A stretch of 64,000 nt of DNA from Lysinibacillus sphaericus OT4b.31 (GTDB lineage: Bacteria; Bacillota; Bacilli; Bacillales_A; Planococcaceae). The notes under the pieces are model-generated. The model was not told the DNA's origin. It saw only the letters and a list, made by a program, of their open reading frames with translations, and did no database searches. The stretch covers positions 1,712,182-1,776,181 of the forward strand of contig NZ_KB933398.1 of NCBI RefSeq assembly GCF_000392615.1, given 5' to 3'. The translations under genes were made by a program, and so were the position numbers. Shown piece by piece: positions 52,560 to 61,834 of this stretch. Numbering within the stretch: position 1 is the first letter of the stretch; each line of letters begins with the position of its first letter.

Positions 52560-54567
52560 TCATGCACTCATTACGAAAGTAGTTGTGTTTGTGATTGCCG
52601 TCGTTTGTTTAACAGGTACAGCGAAGGCAATTTTCAACATGGAATTGAATGAGGTTCATCTAAGTAGTATAAATCAAGATAATTATTTTGAAAGCCGCGC
52701 ATTCGCTGATGAAAGTTACAGCCTTATTTCCTCCTTGGCGCAATTAATCGGCAATTACAAAAGTGAAGAACATATTTTAAGCGGCAAGACATTAACAGAA
52801 GACGATATTTTCCGTTATTCATACAATTATAATCCGAATTTGAGTAGAGAGGAAAATAAGCGCATCTATCAAGAACAATATGCAGATGAAATAAATAGTG
52901 AAAAAGACGAAATCATGAGAGAACAAGTAAGAGAATTTCATCGGTTACGCAGCACACTAGAAGCATATGAAGGCATCGTGTTTTATGCGAGTGACGGTGA
53001 ACATGTATTCTCCAATAGTGAACTAAATACGAAAGAGCAATTTGAATCATTTGGTGCATATATGCTATTTGAGGATTTTCAACAAACGCTTTATCCAAAT
53101 GAAGTGAAAGAAAGCAGATACTTGGATTACTTTACACACCATGTTGAAGAGTTGAATCCACAAACAGACGTCTTTTATGTAGCGTTTAAAAAACCTTACT
53201 TAGAACAAAAAATGAAGGAATGGGAAAATAACAAAGCGATTGCCAAAAATTTTCTTAATGAATTCATTGTATTTCTAGCAGGGTTTATTGTATCTTTTGT
53301 TTATTTAATCATTGTTATTGGAAGAACGTCATTTAAAGATAAAGAAGTTCATTTCCATGCCATTGACAAACTATATAATGATCTCAATATTGTGATAGTC
53401 GTTAGTTTAACAGCGCTGTGGATATCAATGATTGTTGAAGTGTTGCAAGAAATGTACATGCTTCTCACAGTACCTATTATTATCATTGTCTTATTGATGA
53501 TTTTATCGCTCGTAAAGCATATCAAAAATAGATCATTGCTTCAGCATACACTCATCTATCAAATTCTCAAGAAGGTTTGTCTTGCGGTGAAAAATGTATT
53601 TGATAATGGCAGTGTAGGTGTGAAAACCGTACTGCTTGTCATTGGCTATCCAATCGTAGTTGCGGCAACGTTTTTCGTGTTCCCGATTACCATAGGTCTA
53701 GCTGCCTGGTTTGCGATGAAAAAGGTGAAGTCGTTTAACCGCATTAAAGAGGGCGTAGAGCAAATTAAGAATGGCGATCTTCATCATCGAATTGAAGTAG
53801 ACGGAAAAGGCGAGTTTAGCCAACTTGCAGCGAACATTAACAGTATTACTGATGGGTTAAAAGAGTCGGTGGATAGTGAGATCAAGAGCGAGCGTTTAAA
53901 AACAGAGCTCATTACGAATGTTTCGCATGATATCAGAACGCCTTTAACGTCAATCATTACGTATGTCGATTTATTAAAAATAGAAAACGACCCTGAACTA
54001 ATTGCTGAATATATAGACGTGTTAGATCAAAAATCGAAAAGACTCAAGTTTTTAACAGATGATTTATTTGAAGCAGCGAAAGCGTCAAGTGGCAGTATGC
54101 CTGTTCAGTTAGAACGGATTGATATCGTATCATTACTAACGCAAGGGATAGGAGAAATGGGTGAAAAAATTGAAGCGTCGGCATTAGATTTTAAGTTAGC
54201 CTACCCAACAGAAAAGGTGTATGTTCAGGCTGATGGTAAACTCCTATGGCGCTCCGTCGAAAACCTATTCTCGAATATTTTTAAATACGCACAGCCTGCA
54301 TCAAGGGTATATATTAATGTTGAAGATTTAGGCAATGAAATACTCGTGACATTTAAAAACATTTCAGCATATGAATTAAATATTTCAGTCGATGAGCTAA
54401 TGGAACGCTTTAAACGCGGAGATGAATCTCGAACAAGTCAAGGTAGTGGATTAGGGTTGTCGATTGCTGAAAGCCTTATACACCTCCAGCATGGAAAGTT
54501 CTTAGTGCAAGTAGATGGCGATTTATTTAAGGCGATGATTTATCTACCGAAATTTCCAAATGAATAA
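52546..54567 (+). CDS. Sensor histidine kinase with a multi-helix sensor region
   Basis: A 673-residue kinase. One membrane helix near residues 6-25, a roughly 200-residue outside domain, then a cluster of about five membrane helices (about 235-390), HAMP (IKEGVEQIKNGDLHHRIEV), the His box NVSHDIRTPLTSIITYVDLL and the ATPase domain (ENLFSNIFKYA, GSGLGLSIAESL). The last is variant: the G1 box DxGxG is replaced by FKNISAY. TTG 52546 (MRNISHALITK) is preferred; TTG 52522 lies before the GGGGAG site. It overlaps the regulator by 14 bases. Confidence 0.85.
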   Translation: MRNISHALITKVVVFVIAVVCLTGTAKAIFNMELNEVHLSSINQDNYFESRAFADESYSLISSLAQLIGNYKSEEHILSGKTLTEDDIFRYSYNYNPNLSREENKRIYQEQYADEINSEKDEIMREQVREFHRLRSTLEAYEGIVFYASDGEHVFSNSELNTKEQFESFGAYMLFEDFQQTLYPNEVKESRYLDYFTHHVEELNPQTDVFYVAFKKPYLEQKMKEWENNKAIAKNFLNEFIVFLAGFIVSFVYLIIVIGRTSFKDKEVHFHAIDKLYNDLNIVIVVSLTALWISMIVEVLQEMYMLLTVPIIIIVLLMILSLVKHIKNRSLLQHTLIYQILKKVCLAVKNVFDNGSVGVKTVLLVIGYPIVVAATFFVFPITIGLAAWFAMKKVKSFNRIKEGVEQIKNGDLHHRIEVDGKGEFSQLAANINSITDGLKESVDSEIKSERLKTELITNVSHDIRTPLTSIITYVDLLKIENDPELIAEYIDVLDQKSKRLKFLTDDLFEAAKASSGSMPVQLERIDIVSLLTQGIGEMGEKIEASALDFKLAYPTEKVYVQADGKLLWRSVENLFSNIFKYAQPASRVYINVEDLGNEILVTFKNISAYELNISVDELMERFKRGDESRTSQGSGLGLSIAESLIHLQHGKFLVQVDGDLFKAMIYLPKFPNE

Positions 54568-54574
54568 TATAGCA

Positions 54575-54609
54575 AAGGAATAGGATATATGAGTGTCCTA
54601 TTCTTTTTC
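54575..54609 (+). terminator. Terminator of the second two-component operon
   Basis: GGAATAGGA pairs with TCCTATTC, followed by TTTTTC. Confidence 0.8.
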
Positions 54610-54844
54610 TGTGTATAGGTGTAGCTAATAAAAGTGATAGATGTAATTTCAACGTTCTTCAGGTTTAGAAAAACATGCTTAGGCTAGAAAATTAAAAATA
54701 CTGAAGGTAAGTATCGACGTACAGATAGAAAATTATAATCAAATTTTAAAGGTACCTTATTCATGTGAAATGGACAGGGTGCTATTTGTTTTTATAAAAA
54801 ATCTCACTTAATGTTCCATTATAAATTGAATTACTTAATTAAAT

Positions 54845-54910
54845 TAACGGGGGCGATTGTTCAATTAGAGCAATCGCTTCTTGGGCTAACGGAGCAGCTT
54901 AGTAGAAGAG
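54845..54910. repeat. Dispersed repeat, copy 1
   Basis: TAACGGGGGCG, the hairpin GCGATTG...CAATCGC, then GGGCTAACGGAGCAGCTTAG. Copy 2 is at 55673-55731. The flanking 54610-55071 has no gene. Confidence 0.7.
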
Positions 54911-55071
54911 TGTTATTTAACTTGTGATCAACAATGGGCCAGATTGTTGAGAATTCCTCTCATAGAGAGTTAGTTATTTATGTTAAAATATTGCGAATGA
55001 AATCAGGTTTTTAACGATTTTATCAAATATCAAGCAAAATAATTCAGAAACGAAGAAAGGACAGGACTATT

Positions 55072-55437
55072 ATGGAAAACGTATCAAATGTAGATAAATT
55101 GGAATCAATAAAATCTTTACAATCGACAATCAATAAACTTGAAAATGCCTTGTCCCAGATGACTCAGAAAGGCGTAAATACTACTTTAGTAAAGAAACGA
55201 CTCAAAGCTGTTTGCATCGGCTTAGCAATGCTAGAAAACGTTTGGAATCAAAGACCCCATTATTACACCCAGGAAGATTTAGCAGAAGCACGTAATGTCC
55301 TTACTGGATTATTTCCATCAATTGAGAATATTTATGCTAAGTCAAAGGCTGGTAGTCCCCAAAGAACGCTTTTAGAAAGAAGAATTAAAGCGTTGGAACT
55401 AGCTATTCAAGCGGTTGACGACCTTTCCAATAAATAA
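55072..55437 (+). CDS. Hypothetical helical protein, 121 residues
   Basis: A soluble helical protein beginning MENVSNVDKLESIKSLQSTI with a coiled-coil-like first third. AAAGGACAGG precedes the ATG. It lies alone between two copies of a 65-bp dispersed repeat. I do not recognise a family; it contains no catalytic motif or membrane segment. Confidence 0.65.
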   Translation: MENVSNVDKLESIKSLQSTINKLENALSQMTQKGVNTTLVKKRLKAVCIGLAMLENVWNQRPHYYTQEDLAEARNVLTGLFPSIENIYAKSKAGSPQRTLLERRIKALELAIQAVDDLSNK

Positions 55438-55672
55438 CTTCTAACTAAATAGAGTAACGCTTGCAATAGCAGAAGATTAGCTGCCATTTAGAAAGCTTAT
55501 TTTGCTATGGAATAAATGGAGCAGCATTCTTGTAATGAATGAACGGAATTATGTATGCAAAATCGACTGAGTTTGTGAAGTATTGCACTTAAACTCCCAT
55601 GAAAGAACGTAAAAATCTTTTATTTTCTGTGGTGTCGCGTTGATTTTACGCGATATGAATGGCTAACGGGGG

Positions 55673-55731
55673 CGCTTGTTCAACTAGAGCAATCGCTTAT
55701 TGAGCTAACGGAGTAGTTTTGTTAAGAAGAT
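55673..55731. repeat. Dispersed repeat, copy 2
   Basis: CTAACGGGGGCGCTTGTTCA, AGAGCAATCGCTTATTGAG and CTAACGGAGTAG match copy 1 at 54845-54910. Shorter relatives appear near 34625 and 36630. No gene lies in 55438-55811. Confidence 0.7.
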
Positions 55732-55738
55732 ATATACT

Positions 55739-55775
55739 GAAAAAAAGTCCCTTCAGATAGTTTGAGGGGACTTTC
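55739..55775 (-). terminator. Terminator of the XRE-family gene
   Basis: AAAGTCCC pairs with GGGGACTTT; on the minus strand a T-run follows the stem. Confidence 0.8.
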
Positions 55776-55811
55776 CTATATAATAAGTGTATAAATCTAA
55801 ATCCAAAATGA

Positions 55812-56258
55812 TTATTTGTATTTTTTGGCTAGAGATTCGCTGCCAATCGCTCCAATGATAGACATAAAAAACGGTCCAATTTGAAATAGCAGAGAATCTT
55901 GTAAGAACACAATATTTAAATCAAATAACTTATTGCCTATTACAATGAATATCTTAGCAAGTATGATAAAAAATCCAATTATTAGAAGAATATCAAAAAA
56001 CAATTTCCACCTTGGATAGGCTAATTTTTGGCTATCTTTTATGATTTGCTCTTTCAAAGAATTATCCTCCTTTACTAATTCGTCAAGAGTAATATCAAAA
56101 ATGTCACTTATCTTAATTAGCAATTCAATACTAGGGTAACTTTCTCCACGTTCCCATTTGGAAATAGATTGTCTACTAATATTAAGTTTTTCTCCAAGCT
56201 GTTGTTGTGACATATTATGCTTTTGGCGTTCTTCTTTTATTTTGGTAGAAAAATACAT
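55812..56258 (-). CDS. XRE-family regulator with a C-terminal membrane part
   Basis: A 148-residue protein. The helix-turn-helix at about 5-60 is typical (MSQQQLGEKLNISRQSISKWERGESYP). Two hydrophobic helices follow at about 90-115 and 125-142, so it is a membrane-tethered regulator like many of unknown signal. ATG 56258 has AGGAG at nine bases; the frame extends to 56315 but that part has no ribosome binding site. Confidence 0.85.
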   Translation of the reverse strand: MYFSTKIKEERQKHNMSQQQLGEKLNISRQSISKWERGESYPSIELLIKISDIFDITLDELVKEDNSLKEQIIKDSQKLAYPRWKLFFDILLIIGFFIILAKIFIVIGNKLFDLNIVFLQDSLLFQIGPFFMSIIGAIGSESLAKKYK

Positions 56259-56708
56259 ATGATCAACTCCTATTCTTAGTATATTTATTTGCACTAAAAA
56301 ACTAAAGAACCACATAGTTGCAAGGGTGTAAACTGTTAGTTGCCCTTTGAATACGATAGATTAAACGATAAAGTAAATGAAAAAAGTATTAAAAAACAAT
56401 AGCTATAAAAATACTCTTATCAGTGTCTTATATGGGGTTTTCTTAATTATGAGTCCTTTTTATTATTTCATGGCATGTTAGAATTGACAAAATCCATCTA
56501 TGCTTATTGTAGAAACCTGCTCCGTTCTAAGAAGAAAAAAGGCTCTACTCCTTATTGAAGTAAAGCCTCCGTTAGCTTAAGTACATTATTCACAAACTCT
56601 AGATTTCCTTTCAGTTATTACAGAAATACTGCTCTTAGTTTTCTTTAAATATGGAATAACTTTCATTCTTATTCGCTTTTTTTCATATTATATTTTTGAG
56701 GTGAAAAA
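56259..56708. other. Intergenic region before cwlJ
   Basis: About 450 AT-rich bases without a supported gene. AGGCT..AGCCT (56549-56573) forms a weak hairpin. A CATATTAT stretch before cwlJ resembles a sporulation -10 but I find no matching -35. Confidence 0.45.
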
Positions 56709-57149
56709 ATGCCAAGAGTAAAATACCGAGAAGCAGATATTGACTTAATGGCAAGGATGATGAGAGCAGAAGCTGAAGGTGAAGGAAAACAAGGAATGTT
56801 ATATGTTGGAAATGTAATTGTTAATCGTGTTGTAGCAGATTGTTTAGACTTTCAAGATGTAAGAACCGTTGAACAAGTCATTTTTCAGGTACAAGGAGGA
56901 AATTACTCTTTTGAAGCTGTTCAAAAGGGTAATTTATTTTATCAAAGAGCGAGATCTACTGAAAAAAGATTAGCAAAACAGAATTTGGATTATTGGAGAG
57001 AACACCCAGGGAAATATGCTCTGTGGTATTTTAATCCATATGCTCCATGCCCTCCAACGTGGTACGATCAACCTTTTGCTGGTCAATTTAGAAATCATTG
57101 TTATTATGAACCAGTAGCGGGAACATGTGAAAGTGTTTATTACGGTTAG
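56709..57149 (+). CDS. cwlJ: Spore cortex-lytic cell wall hydrolase CwlJ
   Basis: A 146-residue SleB/CwlJ-type hydrolase that degrades spore cortex during germination. It has the domain hallmark LMARMMRAEAEGEGKQGMLYVGNVIVNR with the catalytic Glu, and the end PYAPCPPTWYDQPFAGQFRNHCYY. There is no signal peptide, which separates CwlJ from SleB. GAGGTG precedes ATG 56709. gerQ, the usual partner and neighbour, is not downstream; IS debris is found instead. Confidence 0.92.
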   Translation: MPRVKYREADIDLMARMMRAEAEGEGKQGMLYVGNVIVNRVVADCLDFQDVRTVEQVIFQVQGGNYSFEAVQKGNLFYQRARSTEKRLAKQNLDYWREHPGKYALWYFNPYAPCPPTWYDQPFAGQFRNHCYYEPVAGTCESVYYG

Positions 57150-57333
57150 GTTGTCCAAGGGCTGTTATTAATTTGGCGTTTTATATAACTTTTTTAATGA
57201 TACAAATAGAACATTTTCAGTTGTAGGTACTGTTTGGACGACTACGTATTCATTCGAGTCAACTCTTGTAGGTAATGTAACAGTTATCGTTTGAAAAAGC
57301 TTCAAACCTATACCTAAAGATCTTTAAAAAGAA

Positions 57334-57493
57334 CTATGCAGCCATCTGGTGTCGATATTCAATCGGAGCCAGGTGGCTGAGTTATGTTTGAAAACGTGGA
57401 TAGCTGTAAAAATAAATGTATTCTTCGACAGCTTGTATCATTTCCTCAGCTGATTCTAAATGAGAGAGATAGAAATAGTCAGTATCAGTAGCC
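57334..57493 (-). pseudogene. IS3-family transposase, C-terminal remnant
   Basis: The minus strand reads YFYLSHLESAEEMIQAVEEY, then IYFYSYPRFQT, an in-frame TAA, and LSHLAPIEYRHQMAA before TAG. FxT..E..I..YI.FYN..R.Q..L..L.P..YR is the C-terminal signature of IS3 OrfB. The internal stop and missing 5' part show it is inactive. Confidence 0.75.
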
Positions 57494-57578
57494 TCAGAAT
57501 TTTTAGAAGTTTATCATTTACTTGATAGTTCATAGATTGTTTCCTCCACGATTCTTTCATAAATTATTCTCTAAAAGT

Positions 57579-57662
57579 GTGAAAATCGCTGCTAGGCCAG
57601 TGAAAATCGCTGGTAAAACAGAGAAAACCGCTGATAAAACCATGAAAACCGCCGCTCGCTAT
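57579..57662. repeat. Four imperfect 21-bp tandem repeats
   Basis: Units begin at 57579, 57600, 57621 and 57642, each with (G/A)(T/A)GAAAA(T/C)CGC. The first two share GTGAAAATCGCTG exactly. Noncoding. Confidence 0.75.
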
Positions 57663-57782
57663 AAATATAGTCGAATAGGGTTGTACTGACGCTTGTAAAA
57701 TCACCGTGAAGCTCCATTTTTGCATATGTACTATGTGACACCCGGCATATACTGTGGTGAGGGAGGGGGGAGGTGAGCATTT

Positions 57783-58034
57783 ATGAGAATTAACTGGAAA
57801 ATAAGGTTAATGCATAAACCATTTTTATTGGCGTTGTTGTCTTTACTGCTATTACTTGCACAGCAAGTGGCAGCTCTTTTTGGCTATGAATTAACAGGTG
57901 TGATGAGCGAACAGTTAACATCCATCATTAATACAGGGTTATCGATTTTCGTTTTAATGGGTGTTATTGTTGATCCTACTACACAAGGTACCCGGGATAG
58001 TGAACGTGCACTCATGTATCGAAAACCGAGGTAG
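57783..58034 (+). CDS. Phage holin, phiLC3-like
   Basis: An 83-residue protein with two hydrophobic segments (about 12-32 and 48-65) and the family end VDPTTQGTRDSERALMY. The N-terminus MRINWKIRLMHKPF is also typical of phiLC3-type holins. GGAGGTGAG precedes the ATG. No other phage lysis or structural gene is near, so it is a lone relic or has been recruited. Confidence 0.85.
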   Translation: MRINWKIRLMHKPFLLALLSLLLLLAQQVAALFGYELTGVMSEQLTSIINTGLSIFVLMGVIVDPTTQGTRDSERALMYRKPR

Positions 58035-58141
58035 TGACTAAAGAGTATGAAAATAATTAAATGGAACCAAAAGTGTAATTTTACAATAAAGGTGTATGTG
58101 TTATAATGTAAGAAAATTGAAACAGCAGGGAGGATGATTGA

Positions 58142-60229
58142 ATGTCGCTAGAATTGGAGCAGCGAATCGCCAAACTAGAAAAAGAGGTTGTGGATTTGCG
58201 GCAAGAGATGGATACATTGAAGCGGTTACAGTCCCTTGAAAAGACAAGTACGCTAAGTGCTGAAAAATCCATTGTAAAGCAAACTGCATCAACACTAACA
58301 ACTGCACCAACACAAAAAGCTAAACCAATGCCAGTTCAAGAAAAAAATGCGCAACCCCAGCGTTCTTTAGAGGAACGTATTGTGTGGGCGCTCCCGAAAG
58401 TATTTATGGTTATTTTAGTGTTGGGCGTACTGTGGGGGCTAAAACTCGTGAGTGATTACGGCTACTTGTCGAACGAGGTAAAAATCATCCTCGCCTATAT
58501 GTTATCCATTTGCTTAGTGGTTATCGCTTATGTAATGGAGAATAAAAAACTCGGATCATCAGCAATCATGATTTCCTTATACGGTGGAGCATTTATTATT
58601 GGAATTTTAACTACAGCGGCTGGTGCTATTTTATACGAAGTACTGGGTTTAACATTAGCACTTATCATTGCCTTTGTATTCATCGGCTACGGTATAACCA
58701 TCAGTTATTTAAAGAAAAATGAGGTACTGACATCATTTGTTGCCTTTACGTCACTATTACTGCCTTATTTGTTAGAATATATGGATTTTAGCCCGATCAT
58801 TATCTTCATCTTTGTTATCGTTCTGTTTACAGTGTTGCAAGTCGTCATTTTACAGCATAAACAGAAAGTTGCTTTGTATGTAGCGACCTTTTTCTCTGTG
58901 CTAGCTGTTAGCATTGTAGCGTTTATGAACAGTGACAATCAAATTGTTTTTGCGCTAGGTATGCTCATTATACTCGCAATCTATTTCATGAGTTGGTGCA
59001 AGTTATACAATCCTGAATCTACATGGAAACATATCCATGTTGGATTACAATTTAGCCTCGGGACATTTAGTTTATTACTCATGAATTTAATTGTTAGTTC
59101 AGTTGTTTATAATGAAGTACTATTTCTTGTATTATTCAGCTTGTTTGTAACTGTAGCGAGTTATGGCTATAAGCAAAAATGGCAGGAGGCATTTGATAGT
59201 GCCATAACGCTCGCGTTTATCACTTTATGTAATGCGCTACTTGTTATGAATATGCCAGAGAAAGTGGATGAGTTGCTTCTTCCGTTCATGGCCTTTGCAG
59301 GTGTCATGGTCAGCTTACGACTCCGTGCCAGTATGATGAAGGTCGTCAGTTCGCTATTATTTACTATTGTGCTATTGCTAAGCTATACCGTTCATGAACC
59401 GACGCCATTTTTTAGCATAGCGCATATAAGCTTGTTGATGCCGGGGATCTATCTGCTAATCATTTATCTGTATGGGCTGCGTCCAAAGAAGACACTGACT
59501 GCATTTGAAAAACTTATGAAGGATATGTATGCACTCGACTTTCTAGCTGTTATCACGACAGGCTACTTCCTTGCATATATCAGCAAGCTTGATACAGCCT
59601 ATTTTGCAGGTGTTAACAATATTCCACATCTAACATGTTTACTCCTTGCCATAGTATTTACCGTATTACTTTTAGTGCCAGTAAAATACAAGGGACGCGC
59701 ATTAACACCCGTACTTGGGGCATTTTTCCTTTTCTTTACACTAATGCTTACAATCGTTCCATACAATATGCAAGGTGTTGAATGGCTAAATATAGCGACA
59801 AGGCTCATTTATATTGCCGTCATTGTGGCAATGGTTGTTGATTTGCTGATGAAGGGCCGTATCTATCAAATATATCAAGAGCACATGGAGAAATTTTTAG
59901 ATGTAATTGTGAGTACTGGCGTTGTGCTCATCATGCTAGGGGCTTGGGGCTTTGTTTATCAGCTAAGTTACAACAATCTGCTCGATTGGAAGCTGGGTAT
60001 TGCGTTATCGACAATTACACTATTCCTCACAGCCAGCACGTCACTTTGGCTCAGCACTGTACATCATTTACGAATACTGCGACTTACTGGTTTTACAGTA
60101 TTAGCAATTGCTTTTGTCAAACTCATATTCTTTGATTTGTCCGCACTAGATTTACTGATAAGAGCCGTATTGTTTATAGCGATTGGTGGCATAGGGATGC
60201 TGTTGTCGGGGCGACTGTTACGGAAATAG
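58142..60229 (+). CDS. DUF2339 multi-pass membrane protein
   Basis: A 695-residue protein. Residues 1-40 are a coiled coil (LEQRIAKLEKEVVDLRQEMD), then a Thr/Pro/Gln-rich linker to about 75, then some 20 hydrophobic helices to the end. This is the DUF2339 layout. Function unknown. GGGAGG precedes ATG 58142. It is monocistronic and converges with the pilus-type genes. Confidence 0.88.
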   Translation: MSLELEQRIAKLEKEVVDLRQEMDTLKRLQSLEKTSTLSAEKSIVKQTASTLTTAPTQKAKPMPVQEKNAQPQRSLEERIVWALPKVFMVILVLGVLWGLKLVSDYGYLSNEVKIILAYMLSICLVVIAYVMENKKLGSSAIMISLYGGAFIIGILTTAAGAILYEVLGLTLALIIAFVFIGYGITISYLKKNEVLTSFVAFTSLLLPYLLEYMDFSPIIIFIFVIVLFTVLQVVILQHKQKVALYVATFFSVLAVSIVAFMNSDNQIVFALGMLIILAIYFMSWCKLYNPESTWKHIHVGLQFSLGTFSLLLMNLIVSSVVYNEVLFLVLFSLFVTVASYGYKQKWQEAFDSAITLAFITLCNALLVMNMPEKVDELLLPFMAFAGVMVSLRLRASMMKVVSSLLFTIVLLLSYTVHEPTPFFSIAHISLLMPGIYLLIIYLYGLRPKKTLTAFEKLMKDMYALDFLAVITTGYFLAYISKLDTAYFAGVNNIPHLTCLLLAIVFTVLLLVPVKYKGRALTPVLGAFFLFFTLMLTIVPYNMQGVEWLNIATRLIYIAVIVAMVVDLLMKGRIYQIYQEHMEKFLDVIVSTGVVLIMLGAWGFVYQLSYNNLLDWKLGIALSTITLFLTASTSLWLSTVHHLRILRLTGFTVLAIAFVKLIFFDLSALDLLIRAVLFIAIGGIGMLLSGRLLRK

Positions 60230-60231
60230 CA

Positions 60232-60269
60232 GAAAAGAGATTCCGCTAGTAGATGGGAATCTCTTTTCG
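60232..60269. terminator. Shared terminator of convergent genes
   Basis: GAAAAGAGATTCC (60232-60244) pairs with GGGAATCTCTTTTC. T-runs flank both sides of the stem depending on strand. Confidence 0.85.
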
Positions 60270-60286
60270 ATTAAATTGTGTTACCA

Positions 60287-61834
60287 TTATTTTTCTAACA
60301 ATTCATTTTCTTTAATTAATGATATTGGGTCTCCAAACTCTGGATAACCTGATGAAGGAGGCGTAACAGTACTTTCGGTAAATGTTACAGATGTACCACC
60401 ATTAGCTATTAAATTATCTGCAAGAATAGCTCCCTTGATGTGTGCCCCACCTTCTAATGTCACAGTTGCATTGGGTGCAATAATATATTGACCATTGGCA
60501 TTCGTACCACCGTTAAATGTCACATTATCTGAACCAGTATAAATATTGCCGGTTATACCTATACCACCTGTGAACGTAAGGTCTGCTTGTTTAGAGTAAA
60601 GGGAAGCTGCCGTTTGAGTTTCGCCTCCAATTGTAATGGCAGAAGAACCATTGTAAAAGAGGTTAACTTGATTGGCGTTTCCATTCTTATTTAAGGAGCC
60701 CTTTAAATTAAATTTATTATTTACAAAGATGTTTAGTCTTCCTGAGCCAATAATATTCACATGACCTTGTAAAATACTTAAATCTTCAATATAGAGATTT
60801 TTATCTGTATTGCCCACGTTGATGGTCAAAGTATTGTTTTGATCGACTTTAAATTGTTTAAAATGTGTATCATCAGTTAAATGTAATATAAAGTTATTGG
60901 TCATCCAGTTATCTGCTAAAAAATCCCCATTATTTATGATTTGAATTTTATTGTAGGGATCTTTGACAACCTCTTGATTGGCAGGTACAGGTAACGTTGA
61001 TAATTGTTGCATCTTGTCGTCAGGAAACGAGGGAAGGATACTTGCCCCTGGATAGTTACTGCTTTGTGTCAGCTTATCTTTTAGATTTCCCATCCAACTA
61101 GGATATATAAAGTTATCGCTAGATGCGCCAACAGTACCTGTAATTGAAGAACCTCCATCTATTGAAATGATGCCAGTATCTGTCGCAACATTCCCCTTAA
61201 TCGTCGCACTTCCAGTTAAAGTTATGTTTCCTTGTGTTTGTACTGTGAATTCAGGCGTAATTGTGTTGATATTCCCGTTCCCATCGCCTGTATTATTGTT
61301 AGTAGTTTCAGCCTTTAATACAAAATCAATTGTTTGAATAACTTCTCTATTTTGAGAGGGGGTATCAGAAAAATAACCAGTTGATGTAATGGAAAAACGC
61401 AAATGGTTATCGGGATCTTGATCTATAGTAATTTCAGCGATTGGTTGTTTGCCTAATTGTGTTTCAAAAGTATCAATTATCGTAGGTTCAGCTTGTATAA
61501 GCGGTTCCATAAGCGCTAGGATGTGCGATTCATATAATGCCGTAAATTTGCTTGTTGTTTTTTGATTGACAGGTAAGCTATTGTAATCTTTTTTAGCTAA
61601 TTGATAGGCATCATTTGCCTTTTCGTATAATTTTGCTTTTTCGTAATTAATACCTGCTTCTGCGATATAAAAGATTGATTGATTTTCTCGTTCGTGTGTA
61701 GAGGTTTTTAATGAATTTGAAGATATTATAAGAAGTCCTAAACCTAATATGGTAACTAATATAATCGCTAAAAAAACTAATAAGAAGGAAAAACCATCTT
61801 CATTTAAGCGGAATTTTTGCCATTTGTTCATCAA
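60287..61834 (-). CDS. PilX-like pilus assembly protein with a beta-rich domain
   Basis: A 515-residue protein. The N-terminus has a prepilin-like start (EDGFSFLLVFLAIILVTILGL) but lacks a clear G-FTLIE motif; a helical segment with YIAEAGINYEKAK follows. From about residue 190 the sequence becomes Gly/Asn/Thr-rich with repeated turns (GNITLTGSATIKGNV), typical of a beta-helix (DUF7305-like). It is third in the pseudopilin operon and overlaps the preceding gene by four bases. It may be a surface or tip component of a type IV pilus-like fibre. Confidence 0.75.
   Translation of the reverse strand: MMNKWQKFRLNEDGFSFLLVFLAIILVTILGLGLLIISSNSLKTSTHERENQSIFYIAEAGINYEKAKLYEKANDAYQLAKKDYNSLPVNQKTTSKFTALYESHILALMEPLIQAEPTIIDTFETQLGKQPIAEITIDQDPDNHLRFSITSTGYFSDTPSQNREVIQTIDFVLKAETTNNNTGDGNGNINTITPEFTVQTQGNITLTGSATIKGNVATDTGIISIDGGSSITGTVGASSDNFIYPSWMGNLKDKLTQSSNYPGASILPSFPDDKMQQLSTLPVPANQEVVKDPYNKIQIINNGDFLADNWMTNNFILHLTDDTHFKQFKVDQNNTLTINVGNTDKNLYIEDLSILQGHVNIIGSGRLNIFVNNKFNLKGSLNKNGNANQVNLFYNGSSAITIGGETQTAASLYSKQADLTFTGGIGITGNIYTGSDNVTFNGGTNANGQYIIAPNATVTLEGGAHIKGAILADNLIANGGTSVTFTESTVTPPSSGYPEFGDPISLIKENELLEK

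Larger units (their letters stand above)
57150..57782. other. Decayed region after cwlJ
   Basis: About 630 bases of remnants: an open stretch at 57170-57287 (ending ESTLVGNVTVIV) with no start codon, an IS3-type transposase tail at 57334-57493 and a 21-bp tandem repeat at 57579-57662. Confidence 0.6.

Noticed and set aside
57170-57290. Open stretch ending ESTLVGNVTVIV after cwlJ as a gerQ remnant
   Set aside because: I see no match to GerQ's conserved C-terminal region, and there is no start codon; it is left as an unassigned remnant.
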